Source: an uncultured Blautia sp. (GTDB lineage Bacteria > Bacillota > Clostridia > Lachnospirales > Lachnospiraceae). Taken from it: a DNA stretch of 40,860 bases. Where the stretch lies: the NCBI GenBank assembly GCA_900547615.1, contig URHH01000010.1:1-40860 (forward strand), given 5' to 3'. The translations under genes were made by a program, and so were the position numbers. Of this stretch, positions 17,001 to 23,607 are shown one piece after another. The notes under the pieces are model-generated. The model was given only the letters and a program-made list of their open reading frames with translations, did no database searches and was not told the origin of the DNA. Positions within the stretch are counted from its first letter, which is position 1, and every line of letters begins with the position of its first letter.

Positions 17001-17201
17001 CATATCCTTGATAACACGTGTGAGCACATGGCCGATATGCGGTTTTCCGTTTGCTGTCGGCGGTCCGTCATAAAATGTATAAGTCTCGCCTTCCTTGCGG
17101 TTTTCCATACTTTTTTCAAAGATATGGTTTTCTTTCCAGAACTGTTCTACTTTTTTTTCGCGTTCTACGAAATTCAGATTCGTGTCTACTTTCTGGTACA
17201 C
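14049..17201 (-). CDS. ileS: Isoleucyl-tRNA synthetase
   Basis: Class I synthetase charging tRNA-Ile. HIGH is at residues 55-58 and KMSKSKGN lies at about two thirds of the length; the editing domain with TTPWTLPSN and the helical anticodon-binding region are present, and CPRCG/CPECG cysteine pairs suggest zinc sites. At 1050 residues it is longer than the roughly 930-residue E. coli type and its C-terminal region resembles the eukaryote-like IleS2 form common in Clostridia, which is known to be less sensitive to mupirocin; this class call is inference from length and C-terminus. Expression is controlled by the T-box leader directly upstream. glgP follows by 31 bp. Confidence 0.97.
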   Translation of the reverse strand: MYQKVDTNLNFVEREKKVEQFWKENHIFEKSMENRKEGETYTFYDGPPTANGKPHIGHVLTRVIKDMIPRYRTMKGNMVPRKAGWDTHGLPVELEVEKKLGLDGKEQIEEYGMEPFIKQCKESVWKYKGMWEDFSSTVGFWADMDHPYVTYEDNYIESEWWALKEIWDKKLLYKGFKIVPYCPRCGTPLSAQEVSQGYKTVKERSAIVRFKVVGEDAYFLAWTTTPWTLPSNVALCVNPDESYCKVKAADGYTYYMAEALLDTVLGKLGTEETPAYEILEKYVGKDLEYKEYEPLFACTGEAAAKQKKKGHFVTCDHYVTMGDGTGIVHIAPAFGEDDNRVGRDYNLPFVQFVDGQGNMSKETPYAGTFVKAADPMVLTDLDKEGKLFDAPKFEHDYPHCWRCDTPLIYYARESWFIKMTAVKDDLIRNNNTINWIPESIGKGRFGDWLENVQDWGISRNRYWGTPLNIWECECGHMHSIGSRQELVEMSGDERAKTVELHRPYIDEITLKCPECGGTMHRVPEVLDCWFDSGAMPFAQHHYPFENKDLFEQQFPADFISEAVDQTRGWFYSLLAESTLLFNKAPYKNVIVLGHVQDENGQKMSKSKGNAVDPFDALEKYGADAIRWYFYVNSAPWLPNRFHGKAVVEGQRKFMSTLWNTYAFFVLYANIDEFDATKYTLEYDKLPVMDKWLLSKLNTVVKTVDENLANYKIPETARALQDFVDDMSNWYVRRSRERFWAKGMEQDKINAYMTLYTALVTIAKAAAPMIPFMTEDIYQNLVRSIDASAPESIHLCDFPEVKEEWIDKELEENMEELLDIVVLGRACRNTANIKNRQPIGTMFVKAEKAMDSFYTDIIADELNVKEVKFADDVESFISYSFKPQLRTVGPKYGKLLNGIRQALNEIDGTKAMNELRANGVLVLDIDGNKVELTEEDLLIETAQTEGYVTETDGTTSVVLDTNLTPELIEEGFVREIISKVQTMRKEAGFEVMDKICIYAKDNEKIEGIMKAHEEEIKGEVLAENIVFGETDGYVKDWNINKEQVTLAVTRL

Positions 17202-17255
17202 TGTTCTTCCTCCTGATTTTTCATATTTGTATCGCAGTGCAGGCTTTTTCCCGCT

Positions 17256-17298
17256 AAAACAAAAAAGCTCTCAATCCTATGTAAAAGGACGAAGAGCT
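17256..17298 (-). terminator. T-box regulated terminator
   Basis: Minus-strand stem AGCTCT (17293-17298) with AGAGCT (17266-17271), plus inner GTCCT/AGGAT pairing, followed by TTTTTTGTTTT. It shares the TCTTCGTCC strand with the antiterminator, so the two folds exclude one another. Confidence 0.9.
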
Positions 17299-17510
17299 GT
17301 TCTTTCGTTATACCACCTGTTACACTGTACGGGCACTGCGCCGATACATGTTCCCTGTAACGTGGGAAAGCCGTCATTTCCTACTGAGCCTGTCTTCAGA
17401 AATGAAACTCCGGAGTGATCTTCTGCTGCACCTACTTGCACCGGGCTTCCACCGTCCCCGGCTCTCTGCTGCCTTTCTGCACAGCTTACTGTCTCCATCA
17501 TAGTTTTTTC
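17257..17510 (-). ncRNA. T-box leader (tRNA-Ile sensing) of ileS
   Basis: Transcribed from the minus strand. Stem I has a specifier loop with AGTA on the 5' side and AGAAGATCA on the 3' side, giving the isoleucine codon AUC (17417-17419). The distal loop carries the conserved GGTGGAAG (17446-17453). The T-box sequence AGGTGGTATAACG (17306-17318) holds UGGU, complementary to the ACCA end of uncharged tRNA-Ile with discriminator A. ACGAAAGA and TCTTCGT flank it to form the antiterminator. The competing terminator is at 17256-17298. Uncharged tRNA-Ile should favour read-through into ileS. Confidence 0.95.
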
Positions 17511-17522
17511 CTTGTCTTTTCC

Positions 17523-17552
17523 ATTATAGTCTGTACAAATTCCATATGTCAA
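17523..17552 (-). promoter_or_regulatory. ileS T-box operon promoter
   Basis: Minus-strand TTGACA (17547-17552), 18 bp, TATAAT (17523-17528): both hexamers match consensus exactly. Back to back with the promoter of the nucleoside hydrolase, 15 bp between the two -35 boxes. Confidence 0.85.
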
Positions 17553-17567
17553 GCCTTTTTCCCCTCC

Positions 17568-17596
17568 TTTACAGGATTTTACCCGTCTGTTATACT
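17568..17596 (+). promoter_or_regulatory. Promoter of nucleoside hydrolase-exonuclease operon
   Basis: Plus-strand TTTACA (17568-17573), 17 bp, TATACT (17591-17596), 55 bp upstream of the start at 17651. With the T-box leader and the ileS promoter this accounts for the whole gene-free stretch 17202-17650. Confidence 0.75.
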
Positions 17597-17650
17597 GAAG
17601 AAAGCAAAATACCAGAAACAAATTCTTACATAAACAAAGGAGGTACTCCT

Positions 17651-18613
17651 ATGACCGAAAAAATAAAAGTAATTATGGACTGCGATCCGGGTATTGACGA
17701 TGCTCTTGCAATGGCTTATGTAGCTGCCAACCAGGACGTTTTAGAACTTCTTGCGATTACATCCGTAAGCGGAAACCAGTCCATCGAAAAAGTAACTCGA
17801 AATGCCCTCGACCTGGCAGAATTTTACGGACTTGATGTTCCTGTTGCAGAGGGCGCTCACGAGCCCCTTGTCCGCGAGCCTCAGTTTGCAGGAGAAGTGC
17901 ACGGAAGCACAGGTCTTGGAAACTGCGTTCTTCCAAAAGCAGAAAGACAGCTGGAAAAAGAAAACGCCGTTCTTTTTCTTCACAAAGTTCTGTCCTCTCT
18001 TCCCGAAAATGAGCAGGCAGTCCTTGTGCCTACCGGTCCTCTTACAAACATTGCGCTCCTTCTGAAAACTTTTCCGGAGATTAAATCCAAAATCAGAGAA
18101 ATTGTTTTCATGGGAGGCGCAGCAAAAGGCGGAAACGTAACACCGGCTGCAGAATTTAATATTTATGTAGACCCGGAAGCAGCACAGATTGTATGTAAAG
18201 CAGGCATTCCTCTTGTTATGTGCGGTCTTGACGTGACAACCCAGTGCTTCCTCACAAAAAATCAGATCGCAAAGCTCTGTCAGTCCAATAATGAGGTTGC
18301 AAAGGTCTGCGGAGATATGGCAGGCTTCTACATCAGCCAGCCTTATAATAAATATAAAGGAACTGTAAACGTACACGACGCCGTTCCTTTTATGTATCTT
18401 GTACACCCGGAATTTTTCAGCGGAGAAAAAGCAAAAATAAGCACAGACTGCTCCGAGGGCGTTTCCAGAGGAAGCACACTCTGCGATTTCCGCTGGTGGA
18501 ATTATGAGGAAGAAGAGATGAACGCTCTCGTTCTCAATAAGGCTGACACAGAACAGTTCCAGCAGCATCTTATTTCCGCTATTTATGAGTTAGGAGAAGC
18601 CAGAAAATCATGA
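17651..18613 (+). CDS. Inosine-uridine preferring nucleoside hydrolase
   Basis: Hydrolyses the N-glycosidic bond of ribonucleosides to base plus ribose in purine/pyrimidine salvage. The 320-residue protein has the calcium/ribose site DCDPGIDDA (10-18), MGGAAKGGNVTPAAEFN (about 154-170) and the active-site pair His242-Asp243 in NVHDAVP, all as in IU-nucleoside hydrolases. The start at 17651 follows AAAGGAGG; the frame is open upstream through the promoter and so a longer start is wrong. The stop overlaps the next start as ATGA, so translation of the exonuclease is coupled. Exact substrate preference cannot be read from sequence. Confidence 0.94.
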   Translation: MTEKIKVIMDCDPGIDDALAMAYVAANQDVLELLAITSVSGNQSIEKVTRNALDLAEFYGLDVPVAEGAHEPLVREPQFAGEVHGSTGLGNCVLPKAERQLEKENAVLFLHKVLSSLPENEQAVLVPTGPLTNIALLLKTFPEIKSKIREIVFMGGAAKGGNVTPAAEFNIYVDPEAAQIVCKAGIPLVMCGLDVTTQCFLTKNQIAKLCQSNNEVAKVCGDMAGFYISQPYNKYKGTVNVHDAVPFMYLVHPEFFSGEKAKISTDCSEGVSRGSTLCDFRWWNYEEEEMNALVLNKADTEQFQQHLISAIYELGEARKS

Positions 18614-19569
18614 ATTTTATTGTTTTTGACCTGGAATGGAACCAAAGCCCGGAGGGAAAAAAATATTCCAACCGCCGTCTTCCCTTTGAAATCATTGAGA
18701 TAGGCGCAGTAAAACTGAATGAACGAAAAGAGACAGTTGACACCTTCCACCGCCTTATAAAGCCTCAGGTATACAGTTGGATCCACAACAGTATCCGGGA
18801 AGTCATCCACGTCAATTACAAAGATCTGGAAACAGGCACTCCCTTTCCCCAAGCTGTCCGGGAATTTATCGAGTGGTGCGGTGACGACTGGTATTTCTGT
18901 ACCTGGGGAAACCAGGACGTAATGGAGCTTCAGCGGAACATGAAGTATTATGAACTTTTGTATCTTCTTTCCGGTCCAGTTGCCTACTACGACATACAGA
19001 AACTTTTCTCTGCCTGTTTTGAGGACGGAGAATCCCGCCGTTCTCTTGAATATGCAATCGACTTTCTCGGCATAAAAAAAGGTGAGGATTTTCACCGAGC
19101 CTTTGCAGATGCCTTTTATACAGCAAAAATATTAACTTTTATGGAAAACAAAAAAATTCTTCCTTTCTACTCTCTTGATGTTTACCAAAACCCCAAAAAC
19201 CGAAAGGAAGAAATCCGCATTTCTTATCCAACATATGATAAATTCATTTCCCGGGAATTTTCTTCCCGTGAGCGCACCATAAAAGACAGGGAAGTTTCCA
19301 GTACAAAATGCCCTGTCTGCCATAAGCCTGCAAAACGAAAAATCCGCTGGTTTATGAACAATTCCAAAATTTACTACAGCGTTTCCAACTGCCAGGAACA
19401 CGGATATATCATTGGAAAAATCCGTATCCGTAAAACAGAAGAAGGTCTATATTTTGCTATTAAAACATTAAAACCCGCCTCAATAGAAGAGGCGGAGGAA
19501 ATCCGTGAAAAACGGGAAGCCCTCCGCCTAAAAAAACAGTTAAAGAGACGGTCTGAGAAGGAGCTCTGA
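18610..19569 (+). CDS. DEDDh 3'-5' exonuclease with C-terminal zinc-knuckle-like module
   Basis: Residues 1-180 form an ExoIII/DnaQ-type exonuclease: Asp7 and Glu9 in FDLEWNQ, Asp103 in TWGNQD, His162 and Asp167 in FHRAFADA. It resembles the KapD/ERI-1 branch, known for short RNA or DNA 3' trimming. Residues 230-290 add CPVC (Cys234, Cys237) and CQEH (Cys261, His264), a likely metal-binding module, then a basic helical tail. KapD is about 200 residues, so the tail is an extra. It overlaps the nucleoside hydrolase stop by 4 bp, and its 3' end overlaps the convergent carboxypeptidase gene by 30 bp. A link between RNA end trimming and nucleoside breakdown is inference. Confidence 0.88.
   Translation: MNFIVFDLEWNQSPEGKKYSNRRLPFEIIEIGAVKLNERKETVDTFHRLIKPQVYSWIHNSIREVIHVNYKDLETGTPFPQAVREFIEWCGDDWYFCTWGNQDVMELQRNMKYYELLYLLSGPVAYYDIQKLFSACFEDGESRRSLEYAIDFLGIKKGEDFHRAFADAFYTAKILTFMENKKILPFYSLDVYQNPKNRKEEIRISYPTYDKFISREFSSRERTIKDREVSSTKCPVCHKPAKRKIRWFMNNSKIYYSVSNCQEHGYIIGKIRIRKTEEGLYFAIKTLKPASIEEAEEIREKREALRLKKQLKRRSEKEL
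19464..19495 (-). terminator. Terminator of the D,D-carboxypeptidase gene, inside the exonuclease coding sequence
   Basis: On the minus strand CCGCCTC (19489-19495) pairs with GAGGCGG (19475-19481) around a 7 nt loop, followed by TTTTAATGTTTT. It lies 45 bp past the carboxypeptidase stop and inside the opposite coding region. Confidence 0.65.
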
Positions 19570-20793
19570 AAGGAGCTCTTTTTCATATTGCACGCCTTTA
19601 CCAACCAGGTGATCTTCATAATAATATTCATTTAAAATGGTTGGCATTCCAACAACGCTTTCCAAAGTCGTTCTCTTAAGTGTCATCATGTCGGCTGTAA
19701 ATCCTTTCGGAACAGTTACATAAATCTGATGAGGATAATAAAATGCCATATCATTTCCGCAATTTTTCAGGAGATACTTTTCTCCCGGAAGATTCCTGAG
19801 AGTTACTGCACCGGTGTCTACCTGCATGCTTACCTTCTGGAAATTATTAAATCCGTAATCAAGAAGCTTCGCCGTATCTGCATACGCCCCGTTAATGGAA
19901 TTCATCACAACTGCAACAAGGCGGATTTCTCCTCTTTTTGCGTATGTGACAAGAGTACTTCCCGCATCATCTGTGTACCCCGTCTTTCCTCCCATAACGC
20001 CCTCATATGCGTAATCTCTTCCCTCCATCATCTTGTGATGATTGAGAAAATACCGGGTTTCTCCAAACTTGTTCGTAGGCGGGATCTCGTATAAAATTCT
20101 TGTAACAAACTTGCGAAACAGTGGATTATGCCATGCTGCATCTGCGATTTTCGCCATATCTGCTGCTGTTGTAAAATGATTCTTATCCGGCAGACCATTT
20201 GGATTATTAAAGTGTGTCCCTGTACATCCAAGCTCTCTTGCCCTCTTATTCATCAGCTCTACAAACTTCTTTACAGAACCGCTTGTTTTTTCCGCCACAG
20301 CCAAGGAAACCTCATTTGCAGATTCCAGCATAACTGCCATAAGAGCCTGTTCTACTGTAAACTCTTCCCCTGTATCCGCATAAATACTGGAGCTGCCTGC
20401 TTCAATTCCATAGGCTGCCGCTTCCGACATCACAAGCTTATCCTCAAGTTTCAGATTTTCACACGCCAGAAGCGTTGTCATAATCTTTGTAATACTTGCC
20501 GGATACAGTTTTTTATCTGCATTTTTACTGTAAAGAACAGAACCTGTCTGCATATCCAGAAGAATCGCAGACTGTCCTTCTATTTTCGGCGCTTCCGGCC
20601 ACCCCGTAAGAGAATCGGTATCTGCTTTTTCTTTATAATACTCTGTGTGGGGAACTGGTGTGGGCGTTGCTTCTGTTGCTGCCTGACTGTTTTCCTCCTC
20701 CGCATATATAAGACCCGGCTGTGAAATAAAAAGCCCTGCGCAGAGAACACTGCACAGCCACTTCCGCAGTCTTTGTTTTTTCATTTTTACCAT
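19540..20793 (-). CDS. D-alanyl-D-alanine carboxypeptidase, S11 family (DacF/PBP5 type)
   Basis: Penicillin-binding protein that trims the terminal D-Ala of peptidoglycan stem peptides outside the membrane. A signal peptide ends about Ala31, followed by a Thr/Pro-rich linker. Catalytic motifs are SITK (Ser100, Lys103), SAN (158-160) and KTG (270-272). The C-terminal beta domain is present (about 310-400), but the protein stops at residue 417 in LLRPSL without the membrane-anchoring helix usual in this family, so it may be released or held by partners. The final 30 bp overlap the convergent exonuclease gene. The ATG at 20793 has GGAGG six nt upstream. Its leader contains a repeated ACGGCGG. 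Confidence 0.93.
   Translation of the reverse strand: MVKMKKQRLRKWLCSVLCAGLFISQPGLIYAEEENSQAATEATPTPVPHTEYYKEKADTDSLTGWPEAPKIEGQSAILLDMQTGSVLYSKNADKKLYPASITKIMTTLLACENLKLEDKLVMSEAAAYGIEAGSSSIYADTGEEFTVEQALMAVMLESANEVSLAVAEKTSGSVKKFVELMNKRARELGCTGTHFNNPNGLPDKNHFTTAADMAKIADAAWHNPLFRKFVTRILYEIPPTNKFGETRYFLNHHKMMEGRDYAYEGVMGGKTGYTDDAGSTLVTYAKRGEIRLVAVVMNSINGAYADTAKLLDYGFNNFQKVSMQVDTGAVTLRNLPGEKYLLKNCGNDMAFYYPHQIYVTVPKGFTADMMTLKRTTLESVVGMPTILNEYYYEDHLVGKGVQYEKELLSELLLRPSL
19558..19583 (+). terminator. Terminator of the exonuclease operon, inside the carboxypeptidase coding sequence
   Basis: Plus-strand GAGCTC (19561-19566) and GAGCTC (19573-19578) pair around a 6 nt loop, flanked by AAG and TTT, and are followed by five T. 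The exonuclease stop codon is in the loop, and the hairpin overlaps the last codons of the opposite gene. Confidence 0.7.
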
Positions 20794-20852
20794 AATTGTC
20801 CTCCTGATCTGTAAAACCCGCCGTCATAAACAGCCGCCGTGCTTCGCACTTC

Positions 20853-20861
20853 AGTATACCA
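20853..20861 (-). promoter_or_regulatory. Extended -10 element for the D,D-carboxypeptidase gene
   Basis: Minus-strand TGGTATACT, a TG-extended -10; no good -35 hexamer at the expected distance. About 60 bp upstream of the start codon. Confidence 0.4.
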
Positions 20862-20890
20862 TTTTTTTTCCATGAAAACTAGGCTTAACC

Positions 20891-20919
20891 TTCACTTTTT
20901 CCACAGTCTCTTTTATAAT
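20891..20919 (+). promoter_or_regulatory. Promoter of the TetR-type regulator gene
   Basis: TTCACT (20891-20896), 17 bp, TATAAT (20914-20919), 42 bp upstream of the start. Just after it GATA-N3-TATC (20923-20933) forms a short inverted repeat that could be an operator. Confidence 0.5.
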
Positions 20920-20960
20920 AGTGATAACCTATCCACAATCATCAACAGAAAGGACTGCAT

Positions 20961-21524
20961 ATGCCAAGTATCACAAAAGAAGCTCTGGAAGCTTCCTTAA
21001 AAAAATTTCTTCTCAAAAAACCCCTTGATAAAATCACAATAAATGACCTGACAACAGACTGCGGTATCAGCCGCATGACTTTTTATTATCACTTCAAGGA
21101 TATTTACGACCTGGTAGAATGGGCATGTCTGGAAGATGCAAAAAAAGCCCTACAGGGAAAAAAGACATACGCTACATGGCAGGAGGGAATTTCACAGATA
21201 TTTGAAGTTGTTCTGGAAAACAAGCCTTTTATTTTAAATGCTTACCGCTCCATCAGCAGAGAACAGATTGAAAATTATCTGTTTTCTCTGACACGCTCTC
21301 TTATTATGGGAGTTGTAGAAGAACAGTCAAAAGGATTTTCTATTACAGAAGAACAAAAAACCTTCATAGCAGACTTTTATAAATACAGTTTCGTGGGGAT
21401 CATGCTCGACTGGATCAAACAGGGAATGAAAGAAGATTATCACGAAATTGTCCATAACATTATCATCACCATTCACGGCAGCATCGGAAACTCCATAAAA
21501 AACTTTACAAACCCGGCTCTTTGA
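20961..21524 (+). CDS. TetR/AcrR-family transcriptional regulator
   Basis: A 187-residue one-domain-plus-sensor regulator. The helix-turn-helix is at about 25-47 with the typical recognition part CGISRMTFYYHFKD; the C-terminal half is helical and resembles the DhaS-like TetR_C group. It lies 111 bp upstream of the oleate hydratase gene in the same direction and is the only regulator nearby, so control of ohyA in response to fatty acids is a reasonable inference. A 17 bp inverted repeat TGATAA-N5-TTATCA (21522-21538) spans its stop codon and could be a binding site for it. The ligand cannot be read from the sequence. Confidence 0.88.
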   Translation: MPSITKEALEASLKKFLLKKPLDKITINDLTTDCGISRMTFYYHFKDIYDLVEWACLEDAKKALQGKKTYATWQEGISQIFEVVLENKPFILNAYRSISREQIENYLFSLTRSLIMGVVEEQSKGFSITEEQKTFIADFYKYSFVGIMLDWIKQGMKEDYHEIVHNIIITIHGSIGNSIKNFTNPAL

Positions 21525-21538
21525 TAAGTTTTTTATCA
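21522..21538. promoter_or_regulatory. Inverted repeat between tetR and ohyA, possible operator
   Basis: TGATAA-GTTTT-TTATCA, a perfect 6 bp inverted repeat at the end of the regulator gene and upstream of the likely ohyA promoter. It has no T-run, so it is not a good terminator. A shorter repeat with the same GATA/TATC half-sites follows the regulator promoter at 20923-20933, but the spacing differs. Confidence 0.3.
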
Positions 21539-21556
21539 TAACCCCTTCTTTGTAAA

Positions 21557-21585
21557 TTGTAAAAAACCAAAACAGGACATACTAT
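21557..21585 (+). promoter_or_regulatory. Predicted ohyA promoter
   Basis: TTGTAA (21557-21562), 17 bp, TACTAT (21580-21585), 51 bp upstream of the ATG at 21636. Confidence 0.45.
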
Positions 21586-21635
21586 AGACATCAGATAAAC
21601 AAATATACAGGCATTTTTGAAAGGTGGTTTTTTAC

Positions 21636-23606
21636 ATGGCAAAGAAAAAATTAAATCTCGGCGTTGTATCTGCTGTCGCAGCAGGCGCGGGAGCAACTGC
21701 ATACCTGATGAAAAAATCAAAGGAAACAAAAGAGACAGAAGCAAAAAAATCAGCTGCAGCAAATAAAAATTACAGAAATACAGAGCGTGGAAAAAACGCA
21801 AAAAACAGCAGAGGCATCTACTACAGCAACGGAAATTATGAAGCTTTTGCCCGCCCGGAAAAACCGGAAGGCGTGGAAAATAAAAATGCTTACATTGTAG
21901 GAAGCGGTCTTGCTTCCCTGGCAGCTGCCTGCTTCCTTGTTCGTGACGGACAGATGCCCGGCTCTCAAATCCACATTCTGGAAGCAATGGACATTGCCGG
22001 CGGCGCCTGCGACGGTATCTATGATGCCACACGTGGATACATCATGCGCGGCGGAAGAGAAATGGAAAACCATTTTGAATGTCTCTGGGATTTATTCCAC
22101 AGCATTCCTTCTCTTGAAAAACCGGGCGCATCTGTTCTCGATGAATTTTACTGGCTGAACAAACACGATCCCAACTACTCTCTTTGCAGAGCTACTGTGA
22201 ACAGAGGAGAAGATGCACATACAGACGGCAAATTCAACTTAAGTCAGAAGGGCTGCATGGAAATCATGAAGCTTTTCCTCACAAAAGACGAAGATCTTTA
22301 CGACAAAACAATCGAGGACGTTTTCGATGACGAAGTATTTAACTCCACCTTCTGGCTGTACTGGAGAACTATGTTCGCTTTCGAAAACTGGCACAGCGCT
22401 CTTGAGATGAAGCTTTACTTCCAGCGCTTTATTCATCATATTGCAGGCCTTCCTGATTTCAGCGCTCTGAAATTCACAAAATATAATCAGTATGAATCTC
22501 TGATTCTTCCAATGCAGAAATATCTGGAAGCGGCAGGTGTTGACTTCCGTTTCAACACAGAAGTCACAAATGTTGTCTTTGAATTCAAGGACGGCAAAAA
22601 AATCGCCTCTGCCATCGAATGTAAAGTAAATGGAAAAGAAGAAGGCATTCTTCTCACGGAAAACGACCTTGTATTTGTCACAAACGGAAGCTGTACAGAG
22701 GGTACCATTTACGGTGACCAGAACCATGCCCCAAACGGCGATGCAGAAGTGCGTACAAGCGGATGCTGGAATCTCTGGAAAAATATCGCAAAACAGGATC
22801 CCTCTTTTGGACATCCGGAAAAATTCTGCTCCGATATTTCAAAAACAAACTGGGAATCTGCCACTATTACAACTTTGGATGAAAAAATCATTCCATATAT
22901 TACTAATATCTGCAAGCGCGACCCAAGAAGCGGCAATGTCGTAACAGGCGGTATCGTAAGCTGCCGCGATTCCAAATGGCTGTTAAGCTGGACCATCAAC
23001 CGTCAGGGACAGTTTAAAGAACAGGATCCTGAAAAAGTCTGCGTATGGGTATACGGTCTTTTCACAGAAGTACCGGGCGATTATGTAAAGAAACCGATGA
23101 AAGACTGTACCGGAAAAGAAATCACAGAAGAATGGCTTTATCATATTGGTGTCCCTGTGGAACAAATTCCGAAGCTTGCAGAAAACAGCGCTGTCTGCGT
23201 TCCTACCATGATGCCGTATATTACTGCATTCTTTATGCCTCGTACAAAGGGAGACAGACCGGCTGTCATTCCTGACGGCTGCGTAAACTTTGCATTCCTG
23301 GGACAGTTTGCCGATACACCGAGAGATACTGTATTCACAACAGAATATTCTGTAAGAACTGCTATGGAAGCCGTTTACGGACTTTTAGGCGTTGACAGAG
23401 GCGTTCCTGAGGTCTGGGGAAGCGTTTACGATATACGTGAGCTTCTTGACAGCTCCGTAAAACTTATGGACGGAAAATCCCCTCTGGAAATCCAGCTTCC
23501 GGGACCGTTAAACGGACTGAAAAAACCGCTCCTTCGCATTATAAAAGGAACGGTCATTGAAAAAATCCTCCGGGACCACGATGTTTTAAAATACTACATG
23601 CTTTAA
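21636..23606 (+). CDS. ohyA: Oleate hydratase with an N-terminal membrane-anchor extension
   Basis: FAD-dependent fatty acid double-bond hydratase, converting oleate to 10-hydroxystearate. The 656-residue protein has YYSNGNYEAFARPEKPEG at 62-79, which in staphylococcal and streptococcal enzymes is the very N-terminus. The FAD-binding VGSGLASLAAACFL (88-101), RGGREMENHFECLWDLF (138-154) with the catalytic acidic residue, and NQYESLILP follow. The extra 61 residues contain a hydrophobic Ala/Gly-rich segment (about 8-24) followed by a Lys-rich linker, predicted to tether the enzyme to the membrane. The last 25 residues form a basic amphipathic region, a known membrane-contact element. The ATG at 21636 follows AAAGGTGG. 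A GTG four codons upstream overlaps that ribosome site and is less likely. Confidence 0.95.
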   Translation: MAKKKLNLGVVSAVAAGAGATAYLMKKSKETKETEAKKSAAANKNYRNTERGKNAKNSRGIYYSNGNYEAFARPEKPEGVENKNAYIVGSGLASLAAACFLVRDGQMPGSQIHILEAMDIAGGACDGIYDATRGYIMRGGREMENHFECLWDLFHSIPSLEKPGASVLDEFYWLNKHDPNYSLCRATVNRGEDAHTDGKFNLSQKGCMEIMKLFLTKDEDLYDKTIEDVFDDEVFNSTFWLYWRTMFAFENWHSALEMKLYFQRFIHHIAGLPDFSALKFTKYNQYESLILPMQKYLEAAGVDFRFNTEVTNVVFEFKDGKKIASAIECKVNGKEEGILLTENDLVFVTNGSCTEGTIYGDQNHAPNGDAEVRTSGCWNLWKNIAKQDPSFGHPEKFCSDISKTNWESATITTLDEKIIPYITNICKRDPRSGNVVTGGIVSCRDSKWLLSWTINRQGQFKEQDPEKVCVWVYGLFTEVPGDYVKKPMKDCTGKEITEEWLYHIGVPVEQIPKLAENSAVCVPTMMPYITAFFMPRTKGDRPAVIPDGCVNFAFLGQFADTPRDTVFTTEYSVRTAMEAVYGLLGVDRGVPEVWGSVYDIRELLDSSVKLMDGKSPLEIQLPGPLNGLKKPLLRIIKGTVIEKILRDHDVLKYYML

Positions 23607-23607
23607 T

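Noticed and set aside
17546..17650. Extension of the nucleoside hydrolase upstream
   Set aside because: The extension spans the operon's own promoter, while AAAGGAGG directly precedes 17651.
17741..18568. A 275-codon open frame on the minus strand opposite the nucleoside hydrolase
   Set aside because: The plus-strand enzyme has all family motifs and regulatory signals; the minus frame has none.
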